From: a virus | IMG/VR virus record: IMGVR_UViG_3300042385_000520 | Coordinates: 1-24,168 of that record | Strand: one strand, 5' to 3' | DNA length: 24,168 bases | In this document: piece after piece, positions 6,027 through 12,739 of the stretch | Layout: each line of letters begins with the position of its first letter | Position numbering within the stretch: the first letter of the stretch is position 1 | Notes under the pieces: generated by a model | What the model saw: only the letters and a program-made list of their open reading frames with translations | What the model was told of the DNA's origin: nothing | Database searches by the model: none | Position numbers and translations under genes: made by a program

Positions 6027-8422
6027 ATCTCTTTTGCTTTTTCGTTTAACTCATCCCACACATCACCATCAGTCGGTGGGGTTGACTGTTCTGCTTCCAA
6101 TTCGAAGTATCTGCCGTTGTGATTCCTTCCCTTGGTCATCTTGTATCCTTTGAAATCAGCATATGACTGCACCCATTTAAGGAATCTGCGTGGCTCCAGG
6201 TCCTTGAATCCTGTGAACTCTGATGTGAACTCTTGCAACTTAGCTGAATTGTAGTGGTAAACTGAGAGAGCAAGATTTCCTTCCTCAACCCAATCAAAGA
6301 AATCCTTGCAAGTTGCCTGGATGAAGCGCTTCGCATCTGCGTTGATGCTGATTGATTTGACCAAACCAAACTGAAGATAGTTCTGAAGGCATCCAATCAT
6401 GTAGTTGTCGAATCTGAGCCAATCATTCTCAGCCCATGAGTCGAATAACAATCGACCATACTCATCAAGTGGTGAGCGCTTCGAATGGAAGTACTGAAAG
6501 AACTCAAGCTCATGCCGTCTTCTGTCATGTGATGATCCAGCACCACTGATGACATAGTTGGTGGTTATGACAATCTTTGGAGAACGATCAAATGGAATGA
6601 AGATTTCATCCTTGTTTTTTCGGTTGACAGTGATTCCCTCAGTGATAAGGCTAAAGAGCTGCTCAAAGTCGAAGTTCCTTCTCACATCATCGAATGCAAG
6701 TATCTGAGTATCGAGGTTGACTCTCTGATATACGAAATCTGACTTGCTTGGGTTGAAGCTCTTGCCATCTATCTTGACAATTTTGCGCAGATTACCGATG
6801 GCGGTCAACATCAGTGACTTCCCTGAGCCTCCATTCGGGTTGTCATCAATCTCTTGGTCATTGAATATAATTGCTTTTTGGTCAGTTTTATCCTTGTATG
6901 TATGGATAAGGTACCCGAGAGTCGTTTCAAGCGCTGAGATGCGAGCAGAATCATCAGCAGCCACCTTGCTCACAAAGTTTTGGAAGTCATTTGTGTGGTC
7001 ATCCATCAGCTTAAAGTCACGTTGTATGATTTGATTCTCCCAAATGTAGCCATCAACATCGATGTACGACATCAACTCGACTGCATCCTTGGTCACTTTC
7101 GCCACTCCATTCTTGTATGGTATGAATGAGGCATCCTTTGTATCCTGGAGCATCAAGATATTGATTGAATCAATCATGTTCAGAAAGGACTCATTGAATA
7201 GGATGGTCAACTTTGAGCAGTGGTTCCACACATCCAGCTCTGCCTTATCGGCAAGGTAGTTCAAAACGAAATCTTTTATCTGCTCAGTGCTTGATATCCT
7301 GACCTTATTCTCAATGACCCGGACAAAGGTTGGCTTCTCAGCATTCTCAGGATAGTACTTGTTGAATCCGTTCTTGACCAAGAACTCAGAGTATTTCAGT
7401 GGCTCAATGGTGACTGTTCCCTTGTCATTTTTTGACCAAAATATATCATCTCCTGTCTTGATTTCTTTCTTGACATCCTCAACCACATCACCACGCACAT
7501 TCAATTGCTTTTTGATATCCTCCTCAGGGATGCCGCTCTTGAGCTTCTGCTTGATTTTTTGAAAGGTCTCCTTGTCCTCGAAGTACTTTATGTCAAAAGT
7601 GGCTTTCTTGTATGCGCTTCGAATGGTGGTGACCATCTCTTGCTCTGAGAATGATGAGCCTTGGCAATACTTGGTCCACACATACTGCTCGGTGGTGTCT
7701 TTGTGGATGCCATACTCACACATCACAGCAGCCAATTTGAATACAAACTCATTGCGACTACCCTCAGCGAACTGACAGCCATGGTCGAAGCGCTCAATCA
7801 AGCCAATGATTTTGTCCTCATCATTGAGTACACAGGTTGGTGTGCGCTCAGTGTAGTTGAATCCTTGATCGTGTTCAATGCCATTGAACTCTTGGCAGAA
7901 CTCATTGAAGTAAATCTTTGGGTCATAGGATTCGAAGCATACTCGACTCACATTGCTGTTCTTGTGGTCGAAGTATTCAGATTGGAAGTGTTTGCCGAAT
8001 GCAGTGAATCTGCGCTTGTGTTCAACCTTATCACATTTTGGGATTCGGATGACTGCTTTCAAGCCATTCCCTGATGGGGAAGTGAACACCATCATCACAT
8101 GAGCATCATCGATGAGGCGCTTTCTTTCGGCATCCATCACCTTTGCATTTGGATATTGGTCAAAGTCCAGGATGCACAATCCACTATGCTCAACCAAGCT
8201 GTTGTCATTTCGCTCAGTGAATATGCCGTTGAACATGATTGCGTTGAGTGATGACTTCAGGCGCTCATGCTCTGGGTCTGACTTCTCCAGTGAGCGGATT
8301 GCATTAATTTTGCGAATCAAGTCAGGTGTACCGTTCTTGATGCGGTTGTACACCTCATAGATTGAGAGGTTGTATGGTGTTTCTTTGCTGTTAAATAGGT
8401 TTTTGAATACTGATACTTTCAT
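6023..8422 (-). CDS. PrimPol-SF3 helicase replication protein (BT4734/VirE_N type)
   Basis: A fusion of primase and helicase for phage DNA replication. With the start at 8422 (MKVSVFKNLFNSKE) it has 799 residues. The N-terminal BT4734/VirE_N domain holds LDFDQ (about residues 85-89) and SPSGNGLKAV (115-124), the acidic and Gly-rich motifs of archaeo-eukaryotic primase-like folds. A helical PriCT-like region follows (GSRNEFVFKLAAVMCEYG). The C-terminal half is a D5/SF3-type ATPase: Walker A GGSGKS (531-536), Walker B ILAFDD (574-579) and KIVITTN (616-622). An upstream ATG-like start at 8506 would extend it by 28 residues across the repeat-rich gap; I judge that less likely. Confidence 0.85.
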   Translation of the reverse strand: MKVSVFKNLFNSKETPYNLSIYEVYNRIKNGTPDLIRKINAIRSLEKSDPEHERLKSSLNAIMFNGIFTERNDNSLVEHSGLCILDFDQYPNAKVMDAERKRLIDDAHVMMVFTSPSGNGLKAVIRIPKCDKVEHKRRFTAFGKHFQSEYFDHKNSNVSRVCFESYDPKIYFNEFCQEFNGIEHDQGFNYTERTPTCVLNDEDKIIGLIERFDHGCQFAEGSRNEFVFKLAAVMCEYGIHKDTTEQYVWTKYCQGSSFSEQEMVTTIRSAYKKATFDIKYFEDKETFQKIKQKLKSGIPEEDIKKQLNVRGDVVEDVKKEIKTGDDIFWSKNDKGTVTIEPLKYSEFLVKNGFNKYYPENAEKPTFVRVIENKVRISSTEQIKDFVLNYLADKAELDVWNHCSKLTILFNESFLNMIDSINILMLQDTKDASFIPYKNGVAKVTKDAVELMSYIDVDGYIWENQIIQRDFKLMDDHTNDFQNFVSKVAADDSARISALETTLGYLIHTYKDKTDQKAIIFNDQEIDDNPNGGSGKSLMLTAIGNLRKIVKIDGKSFNPSKSDFVYQRVNLDTQILAFDDVRRNFDFEQLFSLITEGITVNRKNKDEIFIPFDRSPKIVITTNYVISGAGSSHDRRRHELEFFQYFHSKRSPLDEYGRLLFDSWAENDWLRFDNYMIGCLQNYLQFGLVKSISINADAKRFIQATCKDFFDWVEEGNLALSVYHYNSAKLQEFTSEFTGFKDLEPRRFLKWVQSYADFKGYKMTKGRNHNGRYFELEAEQSTPPTDGDVWDELNEKAKEI

Positions 8423-8438
8423 GTCATAGTTGTTTTGC

Positions 8439-8637
8439 GTGACGCTAATGTACAAAAATTTGGTGTTTTGTGACGATTTGTGACGATGTTTAAATTCTAT
8501 CGTCACGCTTCTATCCTTTACCTGTATTGACTTTCAGTCAAAGCGTGACGATGTGACGATAAAAAAACTAAAAATTTTAAAATAAAAATAAGGGTCTTAA
8601 TAGGTTCGGTATAATAAGAGATGTGTCATATCGTCAC
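8439..8637. other. Candidate replication origin: GTGACGAT iterons, inverted repeat and AT-rich tract
   Basis: The 203-bp gap between the helicase gene and the DnaA-like gene carries the octamer GTGACGAT at 8470-8477, 8480-8487, 8545-8552 and 8553-8560, its complement at 8499-8506 and 8630-8637, and a variant GTGACGCT at 8439-8446. Units at 8499-8510 and 8541-8552 form a perfect 12-bp inverted repeat around a smaller TTGACT-TTC-AGTCAA hairpin (8527-8541). An almost pure A/T tract follows at 8559-8591, as expected of an unwinding element. Neighbouring genes encode a DnaA-like DNA-binding protein and the replicative helicase. A regulatory operator for the same protein is the main alternative. 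Confidence 0.65.
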
Positions 8638-9015
8638 AACTCTCTCCTCATACACCCCTCTCTTGATTCTGCTCTTGATGATTTTCAAGGTGGCATATGA
8701 GTTGCATTTGAGGATATCTGCAATCAAGTCTCTTGCTGATTCCTTGTCAACATGGTCCAATAAAAATCGATATTCAGCGATGCATTCAGTGTACAGCTTG
8801 TCATTTGTGCTGGTCAACCACTCATGTGTGCGTAGTGAGTGCAGCACTGTTGCGTGGTCGCGTTTGAACATTTGACCAATATCCTTGAGAGTCATGCCTG
8901 TTGATCGAAGCTCATGCATCAGGAATGCTCTGCGATATACCAACTCATGCGTGCGGTCCTTGGAAGATAGCCTATCTCGCTGAATTAGTTCTTGTATTTT
9001 GTCAAATTGGTTCAT
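8626..9015 (-). CDS. DnaA domain IV-only DNA-binding protein
   Basis: A 129-residue protein whose first 65 residues match only the DNA-binding domain IV of the initiator DnaA: IQELIQRDRLSSKDRTHELVYRRAFLMHELRSTGMTLKDIGQMFKRDHATVLHSLR. The KRDHATVLHSL stretch (about 49-59) is the DnaA signature loop-helix (consensus RDHTTVLHA) that contacts the DnaA box. The ATPase (domain III) and the helicase-loading N-terminus are absent; the rest is a helical tail (LLDHVDKESARDLIADIL). It ends inside the last iteron copy of the adjacent repeat region. The likely role is binding those repeats, as initiator or repressor. It overlaps the methyltransferase gene by 4 nt. Confidence 0.8.
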   Translation of the reverse strand: MNQFDKIQELIQRDRLSSKDRTHELVYRRAFLMHELRSTGMTLKDIGQMFKRDHATVLHSLRTHEWLTSTNDKLYTECIAEYRFLLDHVDKESARDLIADILKCNSYATLKIIKSRIKRGVYEERVVTI

Positions 9016-10001
9016 AATAAATTTTTTAGTATTTTGTAAAGTACATTGACAACAATTGAGTTGCCAGCTTGCTTGTATGCTTGAGAGTCAGACACCTTCC
9101 AAGTGAATGTATCTGGGAAGTCCATAAGTCTGAAGCATTCTCGTGGTGTGAATCTGCGGATTTCTCCTGATTTGAAAGTTCCTTGATTACAAGCGGTGTC
9201 TAAAGTTTGAGCCACTCCTTTTCCTACTCGGCCTCTTCTGGTTTCACTATTCGGAACACTAAAATTTATAGAATCACCTTCAGTAGCTTCCTCATATCCC
9301 TTGGATGTGGCTGATTTTACCTTGAGATTGTCAACAAAAATTTCATTTATTGTTTCATAATTCAAAAAATACTTACCATCCACAGCACCCTCCAGCACAT
9401 CCTTCAATCGCTTGGTCAAATGCTCTTCTCGTGGGAATTGGAATTTGTTATCTTGATCGTCTCTGATGCCAACCAAGAAAACTCGCTCACGATTTTGCGG
9501 AACACCATGATGCTTTGCGTTCAGGACTTGCCAATACAAATGGTAAGGAACGGAGCTTTCATATGGAAAAAGAACTGGCACTCCATTGACTGATTTGCCT
9601 CCCAGCATATTTACCCACTCCTGGAATGTTTTGCCACCATCATCAGAGAGCAATCCTTTGACATTCTCGAATATGAAAAATCTCGGCTTGTTTACTTGAA
9701 TAAACTCGTGTGAATTGAAAAACAAGATACCTCGCTTGTCATCCTTACCGAGTCGCTTGCCAGCTAATGAGAATGCTTGACAAGGCGGTGATGTCATATA
9801 AATATCCAATGACTCTGATGGAATTGCTCGGTCATATACGTTGGTTGGATAGTATTCAGGTTCACCATAGTTGTGGATGAACGTATTACGAACGAACTTG
9901 TCCATATCACAGGCAAATACCTCTTTGTATTCAACACCTAATCGAATCAGTGCTTGATTGAATGCGCCTACTCCGCTGAAGTCAGAGCCAACCCTTAACA
10001 T
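9012..10001 (-). CDS. C5-cytosine DNA methyltransferase
   Basis: The enzyme adds a methyl group to carbon 5 of cytosine. All main motifs of the Dcm family are in order: I FSGVGAF (8-14), IV SPPCQAFS (71-78, catalytic C74), VI ENVKG (112-116), VIII QNRERVFLVG (169-178), IX RRFTPRECFRLMDFP and X QAGNSIVV near the end. The region between VIII and IX, with SKGYEEATEGDSI and TLDTACNQG, is the target-recognition part, of a type often seen in phage orphan enzymes. At 329 residues it is full length. No restriction nuclease is nearby, so anti-restriction is the likely use. Confidence 0.95.
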   Translation of the reverse strand: MLRVGSDFSGVGAFNQALIRLGVEYKEVFACDMDKFVRNTFIHNYGEPEYYPTNVYDRAIPSESLDIYMTSPPCQAFSLAGKRLGKDDKRGILFFNSHEFIQVNKPRFFIFENVKGLLSDDGGKTFQEWVNMLGGKSVNGVPVLFPYESSVPYHLYWQVLNAKHHGVPQNRERVFLVGIRDDQDNKFQFPREEHLTKRLKDVLEGAVDGKYFLNYETINEIFVDNLKVKSATSKGYEEATEGDSINFSVPNSETRRGRVGKGVAQTLDTACNQGTFKSGEIRRFTPRECFRLMDFPDTFTWKVSDSQAYKQAGNSIVVNVLYKILKNLL

Positions 10002-10141
10002 GGTGACACTTTAAATTTACCATCATTGTATCTGCCTGTCCAAATCAGTTCACTCTTGTACCAATAGGCGAGTGACTTGCTGTGGAAGTTCCACTCCTGG
10101 ACAACCTTGTTGCCGAAGTGGTATGTGAGTTTGAATTTCAT
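9995..10141 (-). CDS. Small hypothetical protein (48 aa)
   Basis: A short gene read from the sequence: ATG at 10141, MKFKLTYHFGNKVVQEWNFH followed by SKSLAYWYKSELIWTGRYND and GKFKVSPC, stop at 9997-9995. The aromatic-rich, strand-like sequence looks like a small beta domain. It links the gene upstream by an ATGA overlap (10138-10141) and overlaps the methyltransferase start by 7 nt, so it fills what would otherwise be a 136-bp hole in the operon. Function unknown. Confidence 0.65.
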   Translation of the reverse strand: MKFKLTYHFGNKVVQEWNFHSKSLAYWYKSELIWTGRYNDGKFKVSPC

Positions 10142-10323
10142 AGCTTTTCAATTTCTTGTTTTACTTCAAAATAATAATTATCACAATAACTTGAATCATA
10201 GGCATACATTTCAGTAATAAGTAAATCAACTGCAATCAATGCACATCCTTTAGCTTGTCCATAGTCTATGAACCACTCGTGCATTTTATCAACTAACTCA
10301 TTTGCTTTTTCTTTTGGTGTCAT
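10138..10323 (-). CDS. Small helical hypothetical protein (61 aa)
   Basis: The sequence MTPKEKANELVDKMHEWF...AKGCALIAVDLLI...YYFEVKQEIEKL is a pattern I have seen repeatedly in small phage proteins of Flavobacteriia, where the N-terminal TPKEKA.ELVDK and C-terminal VKQEIEKL are the fixed parts. The function is not known. It is AT-rich and joined to both neighbours by 4-nt overlaps. The family habit of occurring in these phages supports the host assignment. Confidence 0.75.
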   Translation of the reverse strand: MTPKEKANELVDKMHEWFIDYGQAKGCALIAVDLLITEMYAYDSSYCDNYYFEVKQEIEKL

Positions 10324-10430
10324 ATCTCTTGCATTTTTATTTCACAAATTCTGTTGTAAAGATCGTGGTCGAACGTAGTCCAAAACCGATTGAATTGGTA
10401 GGTGTTAAACGAACCACCAATCTTCATCAT
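10320..10430 (-). CDS. Possible microprotein (36 aa)
   Basis: From ATG at 10430 (or 10427) the frame reads MMKIGGSFNTYQFNRFWTTF then DHDLYNRICEIKMQEI and stops at 10322-10320, giving an ATGA overlap with the next gene. The start lies inside the end of the 105-residue gene upstream (10405-10722). Coupled overlaps at both ends and the plausible composition favour a real gene, since the stretch 10324-10404 is otherwise empty. The same frame is open back to 10592, but there it is a shadow of the upstream gene. Confidence 0.45.
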   Translation of the reverse strand: MMKIGGSFNTYQFNRFWTTFDHDLYNRICEIKMQEI

Positions 10431-10722
10431 CTCTCGGGTCGTAGTTGTAACATTCATAGCAGAACTCGTGGAAGTTCTCGGTTGCGTTGTCAGTAAGTTC
10501 TTGCATTGCTTCATCGCACTGCTCAAGGGTGAGGTCCTGGTGCCATTCTGCTGATTCAATTGTCCATGTTTCATTGTTGTTGTTTTTATCATAGTTATAA
10601 ATTAGTTCTATTGTGCCGATATGCTCATCATCATAGCGATTAAACACATCAACGATGATGCTGTTGGCTGAAGCATTGGATGACTCCTCCGCAAACCAAT
10701 ATTTATTTTCCGTACTTTTCAT
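10405..10722 (-). CDS. Hypothetical acidic protein (105 aa)
   Basis: Function not recognised. With the start at 10722 it reads MKSTENKYWFAEESSNASAN, then a strand-rich part (SIIVDVFNRYDDEHIGTIELIYNYD) and a strongly acidic end (ATENFHEFCYECYNYDPRDDEDWWFV). The acidity and aromatic content recall small DNA-mimic or anti-defence phage proteins, but this is only a compositional remark. An upstream in-frame ATG at 10767 would overlap the membrane-protein gene by 65 nt, so I prefer 10722, which leaves a 20-nt overlap. Confidence 0.65.
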   Translation of the reverse strand: MKSTENKYWFAEESSNASANSIIVDVFNRYDDEHIGTIELIYNYDKNNNNETWTIESAEWHQDLTLEQCDEAMQELTDNATENFHEFCYECYNYDPRDDEDWWFV

Positions 10723-10942
10723 TGTATATTCGATTTGCGTATTTGTAATAAGATTTCGAAAGTTCATAGCTTGCCTCTTGATATGTTTGATAATCGATTG
10801 GATGGTGATCTTGCACAGGTGGTTTCACTGTTGACACCAACCAAAAGAGCAATACTGCACCAAACAATATCAATCCACCATAACCAAAAAAGGCTTTATC
10901 CTCGCCATCGAGATACTTCCATTCGTTAATGATTCTCTTCAT
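10703..10942 (-). CDS. Single-TM membrane protein (79 aa)
   Basis: A 79-residue protein with one clear membrane helix, YGGLILFGAVLLFWLVSTV (about residues 21-39), after a short charged N-terminus (MKRIINEWKYLDGEDKAFF). A polar, Tyr-rich tail follows (QTYQEASYELSKSYYKYANRIYNEKYGK). Likely anchored in the inner membrane with the tail on one side. Expressed early with other small proteins near the promoter, so a role in host takeover or exclusion is possible but not shown. Overlaps both neighbours by about 20 nt. Confidence 0.65.
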   Translation of the reverse strand: MKRIINEWKYLDGEDKAFFGYGGLILFGAVLLFWLVSTVKPPVQDHHPIDYQTYQEASYELSKSYYKYANRIYNEKYGK

Positions 10943-11102
10943 CTTGTATTTGTTCTAAAAGGTTATTAATTGCAGCCCATTGCGCAGCTGCGAAGCGTGT
11001 TCCTCGGTCATCAGCGCCAAAGCGCTCACGCATATCGAGTAGTTCTTGATACATCTCAGCCTCTTGGCTTCTGATTAGTTCGATGATTTGTTCTTTGTTC
11101 AT
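10926..11102 (-). CDS. Small helical hypothetical protein (58 aa)
   Basis: A short gene read from the sequence: ATG at 11102 gives MNKEQIIELIRSQEAEMYQE, LLDMRERFGADDRGTRFAAA and QWAAINNLLEQIQDEENH, stop at 10928-10926. Strongly helical and charged, probably coiled. It begins 3 nt after the stop of the first early gene and overlaps the next gene by 17 nt, filling a 163-bp gap. The good fit in the operon makes it likely real. Function unknown. Confidence 0.65.
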   Translation of the reverse strand: MNKEQIIELIRSQEAEMYQELLDMRERFGADDRGTRFAAAQWAAINNLLEQIQDEENH

Positions 11103-11105
11103 GGT

Positions 11106-11294
11106 TTATTTGTTTTGAAAGTATACTCTTGATAATTTGTAATCGCTCTTCAAATGCATATTTGACATCTGACCAATCAATTGAGAGAGGTGTGCTTGCT
11201 CTTGCTCTTTGGTGTTGATGCCTAAAACAATTTGTTTGCTAACGTTTAGTTGTCCGTTGTGCAAGTTTTCGATTTCGATGATAAGTGTTTTCAT
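11106..11294 (-). CDS. First gene of the early operon, hypothetical (62 aa)
   Basis: Function not recognised. MKTLIIEIENLHNGQLNVSK then IVLGINTKEQEQAHLSQLIG and a basic end MHLKSDYKLSRVYFQNK; a small alpha/beta domain is possible. It is the first gene after the candidate promoter at 11317-11348, with a leader of about 16-20 nt. First genes of phage early operons are often host-takeover factors, but nothing in this sequence proves it. Confidence 0.65.
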   Translation of the reverse strand: MKTLIIEIENLHNGQLNVSKQIVLGINTKEQEQAHLSQLIGQMSNMHLKSDYKLSRVYFQNK

Positions 11295-11316
11295 ATTTGT
11301 TTTCGATTTGATACGG

Positions 11317-11348
11317 TGAAATTACATATAAGTTTCATATCTGCAAAA
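11317..11348 (-). promoter_or_regulatory. Bacteroidetes-type promoter for the early operon
   Basis: On the minus strand TTTTG (complement of 11344-11348) is followed after 19 bp by TAATTTCA (complement of 11317-11324). The Bacteroidota sigma factor consensus is TTTG, about 19 bp, TAnnTTTG; the -33 element is exact and the -7 element matches except for the last two-base part (TTTC for TTTG). It sits 23 bp above the first early gene start (11294) and just beyond the terminator of the late block. Confidence 0.6.
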
Positions 11349-11388
11349 CTTTTTTCACATTTTTTTTCATCTATGCACAAAATAAGTC

Positions 11389-11412
11389 AAAAAAAGGGGT
11401 GTCTCCACCCCC
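11389..11412 (-). terminator. Intrinsic terminator at the end of the late operon
   Basis: On the minus strand the stem GGGGTG (from 11411-11406) pairs with CACCCC (11401-11396) around a GAGA loop, followed directly by seven T (11395-11389). This is a textbook rho-independent terminator. It follows the metallophosphoesterase gene (stop at 11436) and precedes the early promoter, separating the late and early blocks. Confidence 0.88.
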
Positions 11413-11435
11413 AAAACAATTATGAACTCTCGAAT

Positions 11436-12314
11436 TTACAAAGGAAATTTGATACTATCGATATTTTTGTAAATTTTTTTCTGACCTTGTTTCTTGATTC
11501 GAGCTGATTCGAACATCAAGATGCGACCTCCTGTCGGTTTAACAGGCGCACCACGTTCAACGTGCCAACCTTTGGAGCCATCTCCGTACTCTTCCTTATA
11601 TGTACCTGTGAGCATTAAGTGAATATCCTTATGCTCGTGGCGGTATCCTGTTTTGCTGTGATATGAGACGGTATCTCTGACATCATTTCGGGCAGCGTTC
11701 TCATGAATGTGACCCATCGTGAACACATCGAAGTCTTCATACATCTCAAGCGCCCTGGTTAGGTTCAATGCTCCCTTAGTAACTACACCACCACCACCTG
11801 AGCCATGGAAGTACTTTATCTTGAATGATGATTGTACATTGACGTCAAAGATTTGGCGCACTATTATCCAACCACCATATCCACCGGTGAACACTTGAGT
11901 GCCATTGCGATAGTTAAGGAGGTCAACAAATCGCTGAAGGATGTCGGTCTCTTGATATTTGATGATTGCCGTCTCATGGTTTCCGTATCCGATGACGGTT
12001 AACAGGTGAGCGTATGGTGACCACCATTCGACAGCTGTTTCAACGATGCTATCCAGGTACTTGGCATTATTGTGTTCAGGTCGGATGTCCGATTTGTTTC
12101 CTCTGCGATCGCCTTTTCCTTGCATGAGGCAGAAAAAATCGCCATTTACCATGATTGGAATGTTGTTCTCAACACAATAGTCGAGGTCTCTTTTGAGAAT
12201 ATCCCAATCACATTTTGGATTGTCCCAATGGAGGTCAGAAAGCATTGCAATCTTGACTTGTTTACCATCCATCTGAATCTCGTGGATGTTCTTTGCGTGT
12301 TTTTTTACTATCAT
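11436..12314 (-). CDS. Calcineurin-like metallophosphoesterase
   Basis: A 292-residue phosphoesterase with all metal-binding motifs: SDLHWD (D27, H29), NGDFF (D59), GYGNHE (N112, H113), KYFHG (H170) and GHIHEN (H202, H204). The family uses two divalent metals to cleave phosphomono- or diesters, with substrates ranging from cyclic nucleotides to nucleic acids. Two insertions (GDRRGNKSDIRPEHNNAKYL and a long C-terminal part from GYRHEHKDIH on) differ from simple phage serine/threonine phosphatases. It is the last gene of the late block, linked by ATGA to the spanin-like gene, so it may act late. Its substrate cannot be told. Confidence 0.85.
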   Translation of the reverse strand: MIVKKHAKNIHEIQMDGKQVKIAMLSDLHWDNPKCDWDILKRDLDYCVENNIPIMVNGDFFCLMQGKGDRRGNKSDIRPEHNNAKYLDSIVETAVEWWSPYAHLLTVIGYGNHETAIIKYQETDILQRFVDLLNYRNGTQVFTGGYGGWIIVRQIFDVNVQSSFKIKYFHGSGGGGVVTKGALNLTRALEMYEDFDVFTMGHIHENAARNDVRDTVSYHSKTGYRHEHKDIHLMLTGTYKEEYGDGSKGWHVERGAPVKPTGGRILMFESARIKKQGQKKIYKNIDSIKFPL

Positions 12315-12739
12315 TTATTGATGTTGGAGTACCTGAAGAGGTACATGGTTCCCATTCCTATGACAAAGCCAAGAATCAGCACCCAAAATATAGGCTTTTC
12401 TTTTTGTGATTTATACTTTGCCACCTCAACCTTCTGCACTTGGCGAATGGTGTCACGCTTGAGCTTGTATTCAATGCGAGTTTGCCACCTTGTTTTGGTA
12501 ACGGGCACGAAAGATGTGTTGTAGCGCACGATTGTATCCTTGGTGGTGTAATACCTCTCATACACAATTTGATTGTCTCTGATGACAGGAAATGAGTCGA
12601 TAGTTGTGATGCGGATGGTATCACCGACCTCCTCACACTTGTATCCTTTCTTGATTGCTTTGCGGATGTGGTAGTTCACACCACAAGATGTCGCAAATAT
12701 TGTCACAATTAGCGACAGAATAGTGACTTTAAAATTCAT
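12311..12739 (-). CDS. Candidate unimolecular spanin (lipoprotein with C-terminal TM)
   Basis: This 142-residue protein carries an N-terminal lipoprotein signal (MNFKVTILSLIVTIFATSCG, lipobox ATSC, lipid-bearing Cys19) and a C-terminal membrane helix (IFWVLILGFVIGMGTMYLF, about 117-135) with a basic end. Between them is a strand-rich periplasmic part (TIRITTIDSFPVIRDNQIVY and following). This outer-membrane lipid plus inner-membrane helix plan is that of u-spanins such as phage T1 gp11 (131 aa), which fuse the two membranes in the last step of lysis. It follows holin and endolysin genes with an 11-nt overlap. A non-lytic membrane-spanning lipoprotein remains possible. Confidence 0.65.
   Translation of the reverse strand: MNFKVTILSLIVTIFATSCGVNYHIRKAIKKGYKCEEVGDTIRITTIDSFPVIRDNQIVYERYYTTKDTIVRYNTSFVPVTKTRWQTRIEYKLKRDTIRQVQKVEVAKYKSQKEKPIFWVLILGFVIGMGTMYLFRYSNINK

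Noticed and set aside
8423-8506. N-terminal extension of the helicase gene to 8506
   Set aside because: The 28 extra residues run over the iteron region, are very basic and unlike a PrimPol start; the ATG at 8422 followed by a typical start is preferred. The extension cannot be fully excluded.
8439-8637. CRISPR-like array
   Set aside because: The repeats are 8 bases, irregularly spaced and in both orientations; no spacer structure.
8439-8637. Classical DnaA boxes (TTATCCACA)
   Set aside because: None or near matches were found in the gap; the octamer there has a different sequence.
10431-10592. Long upstream part of the frame 10320-10592
   Set aside because: It is a low-complexity Thr/Met/Gln-rich shadow of the acidic gene on the same strand; only its last 36 codons were kept as a possible gene.
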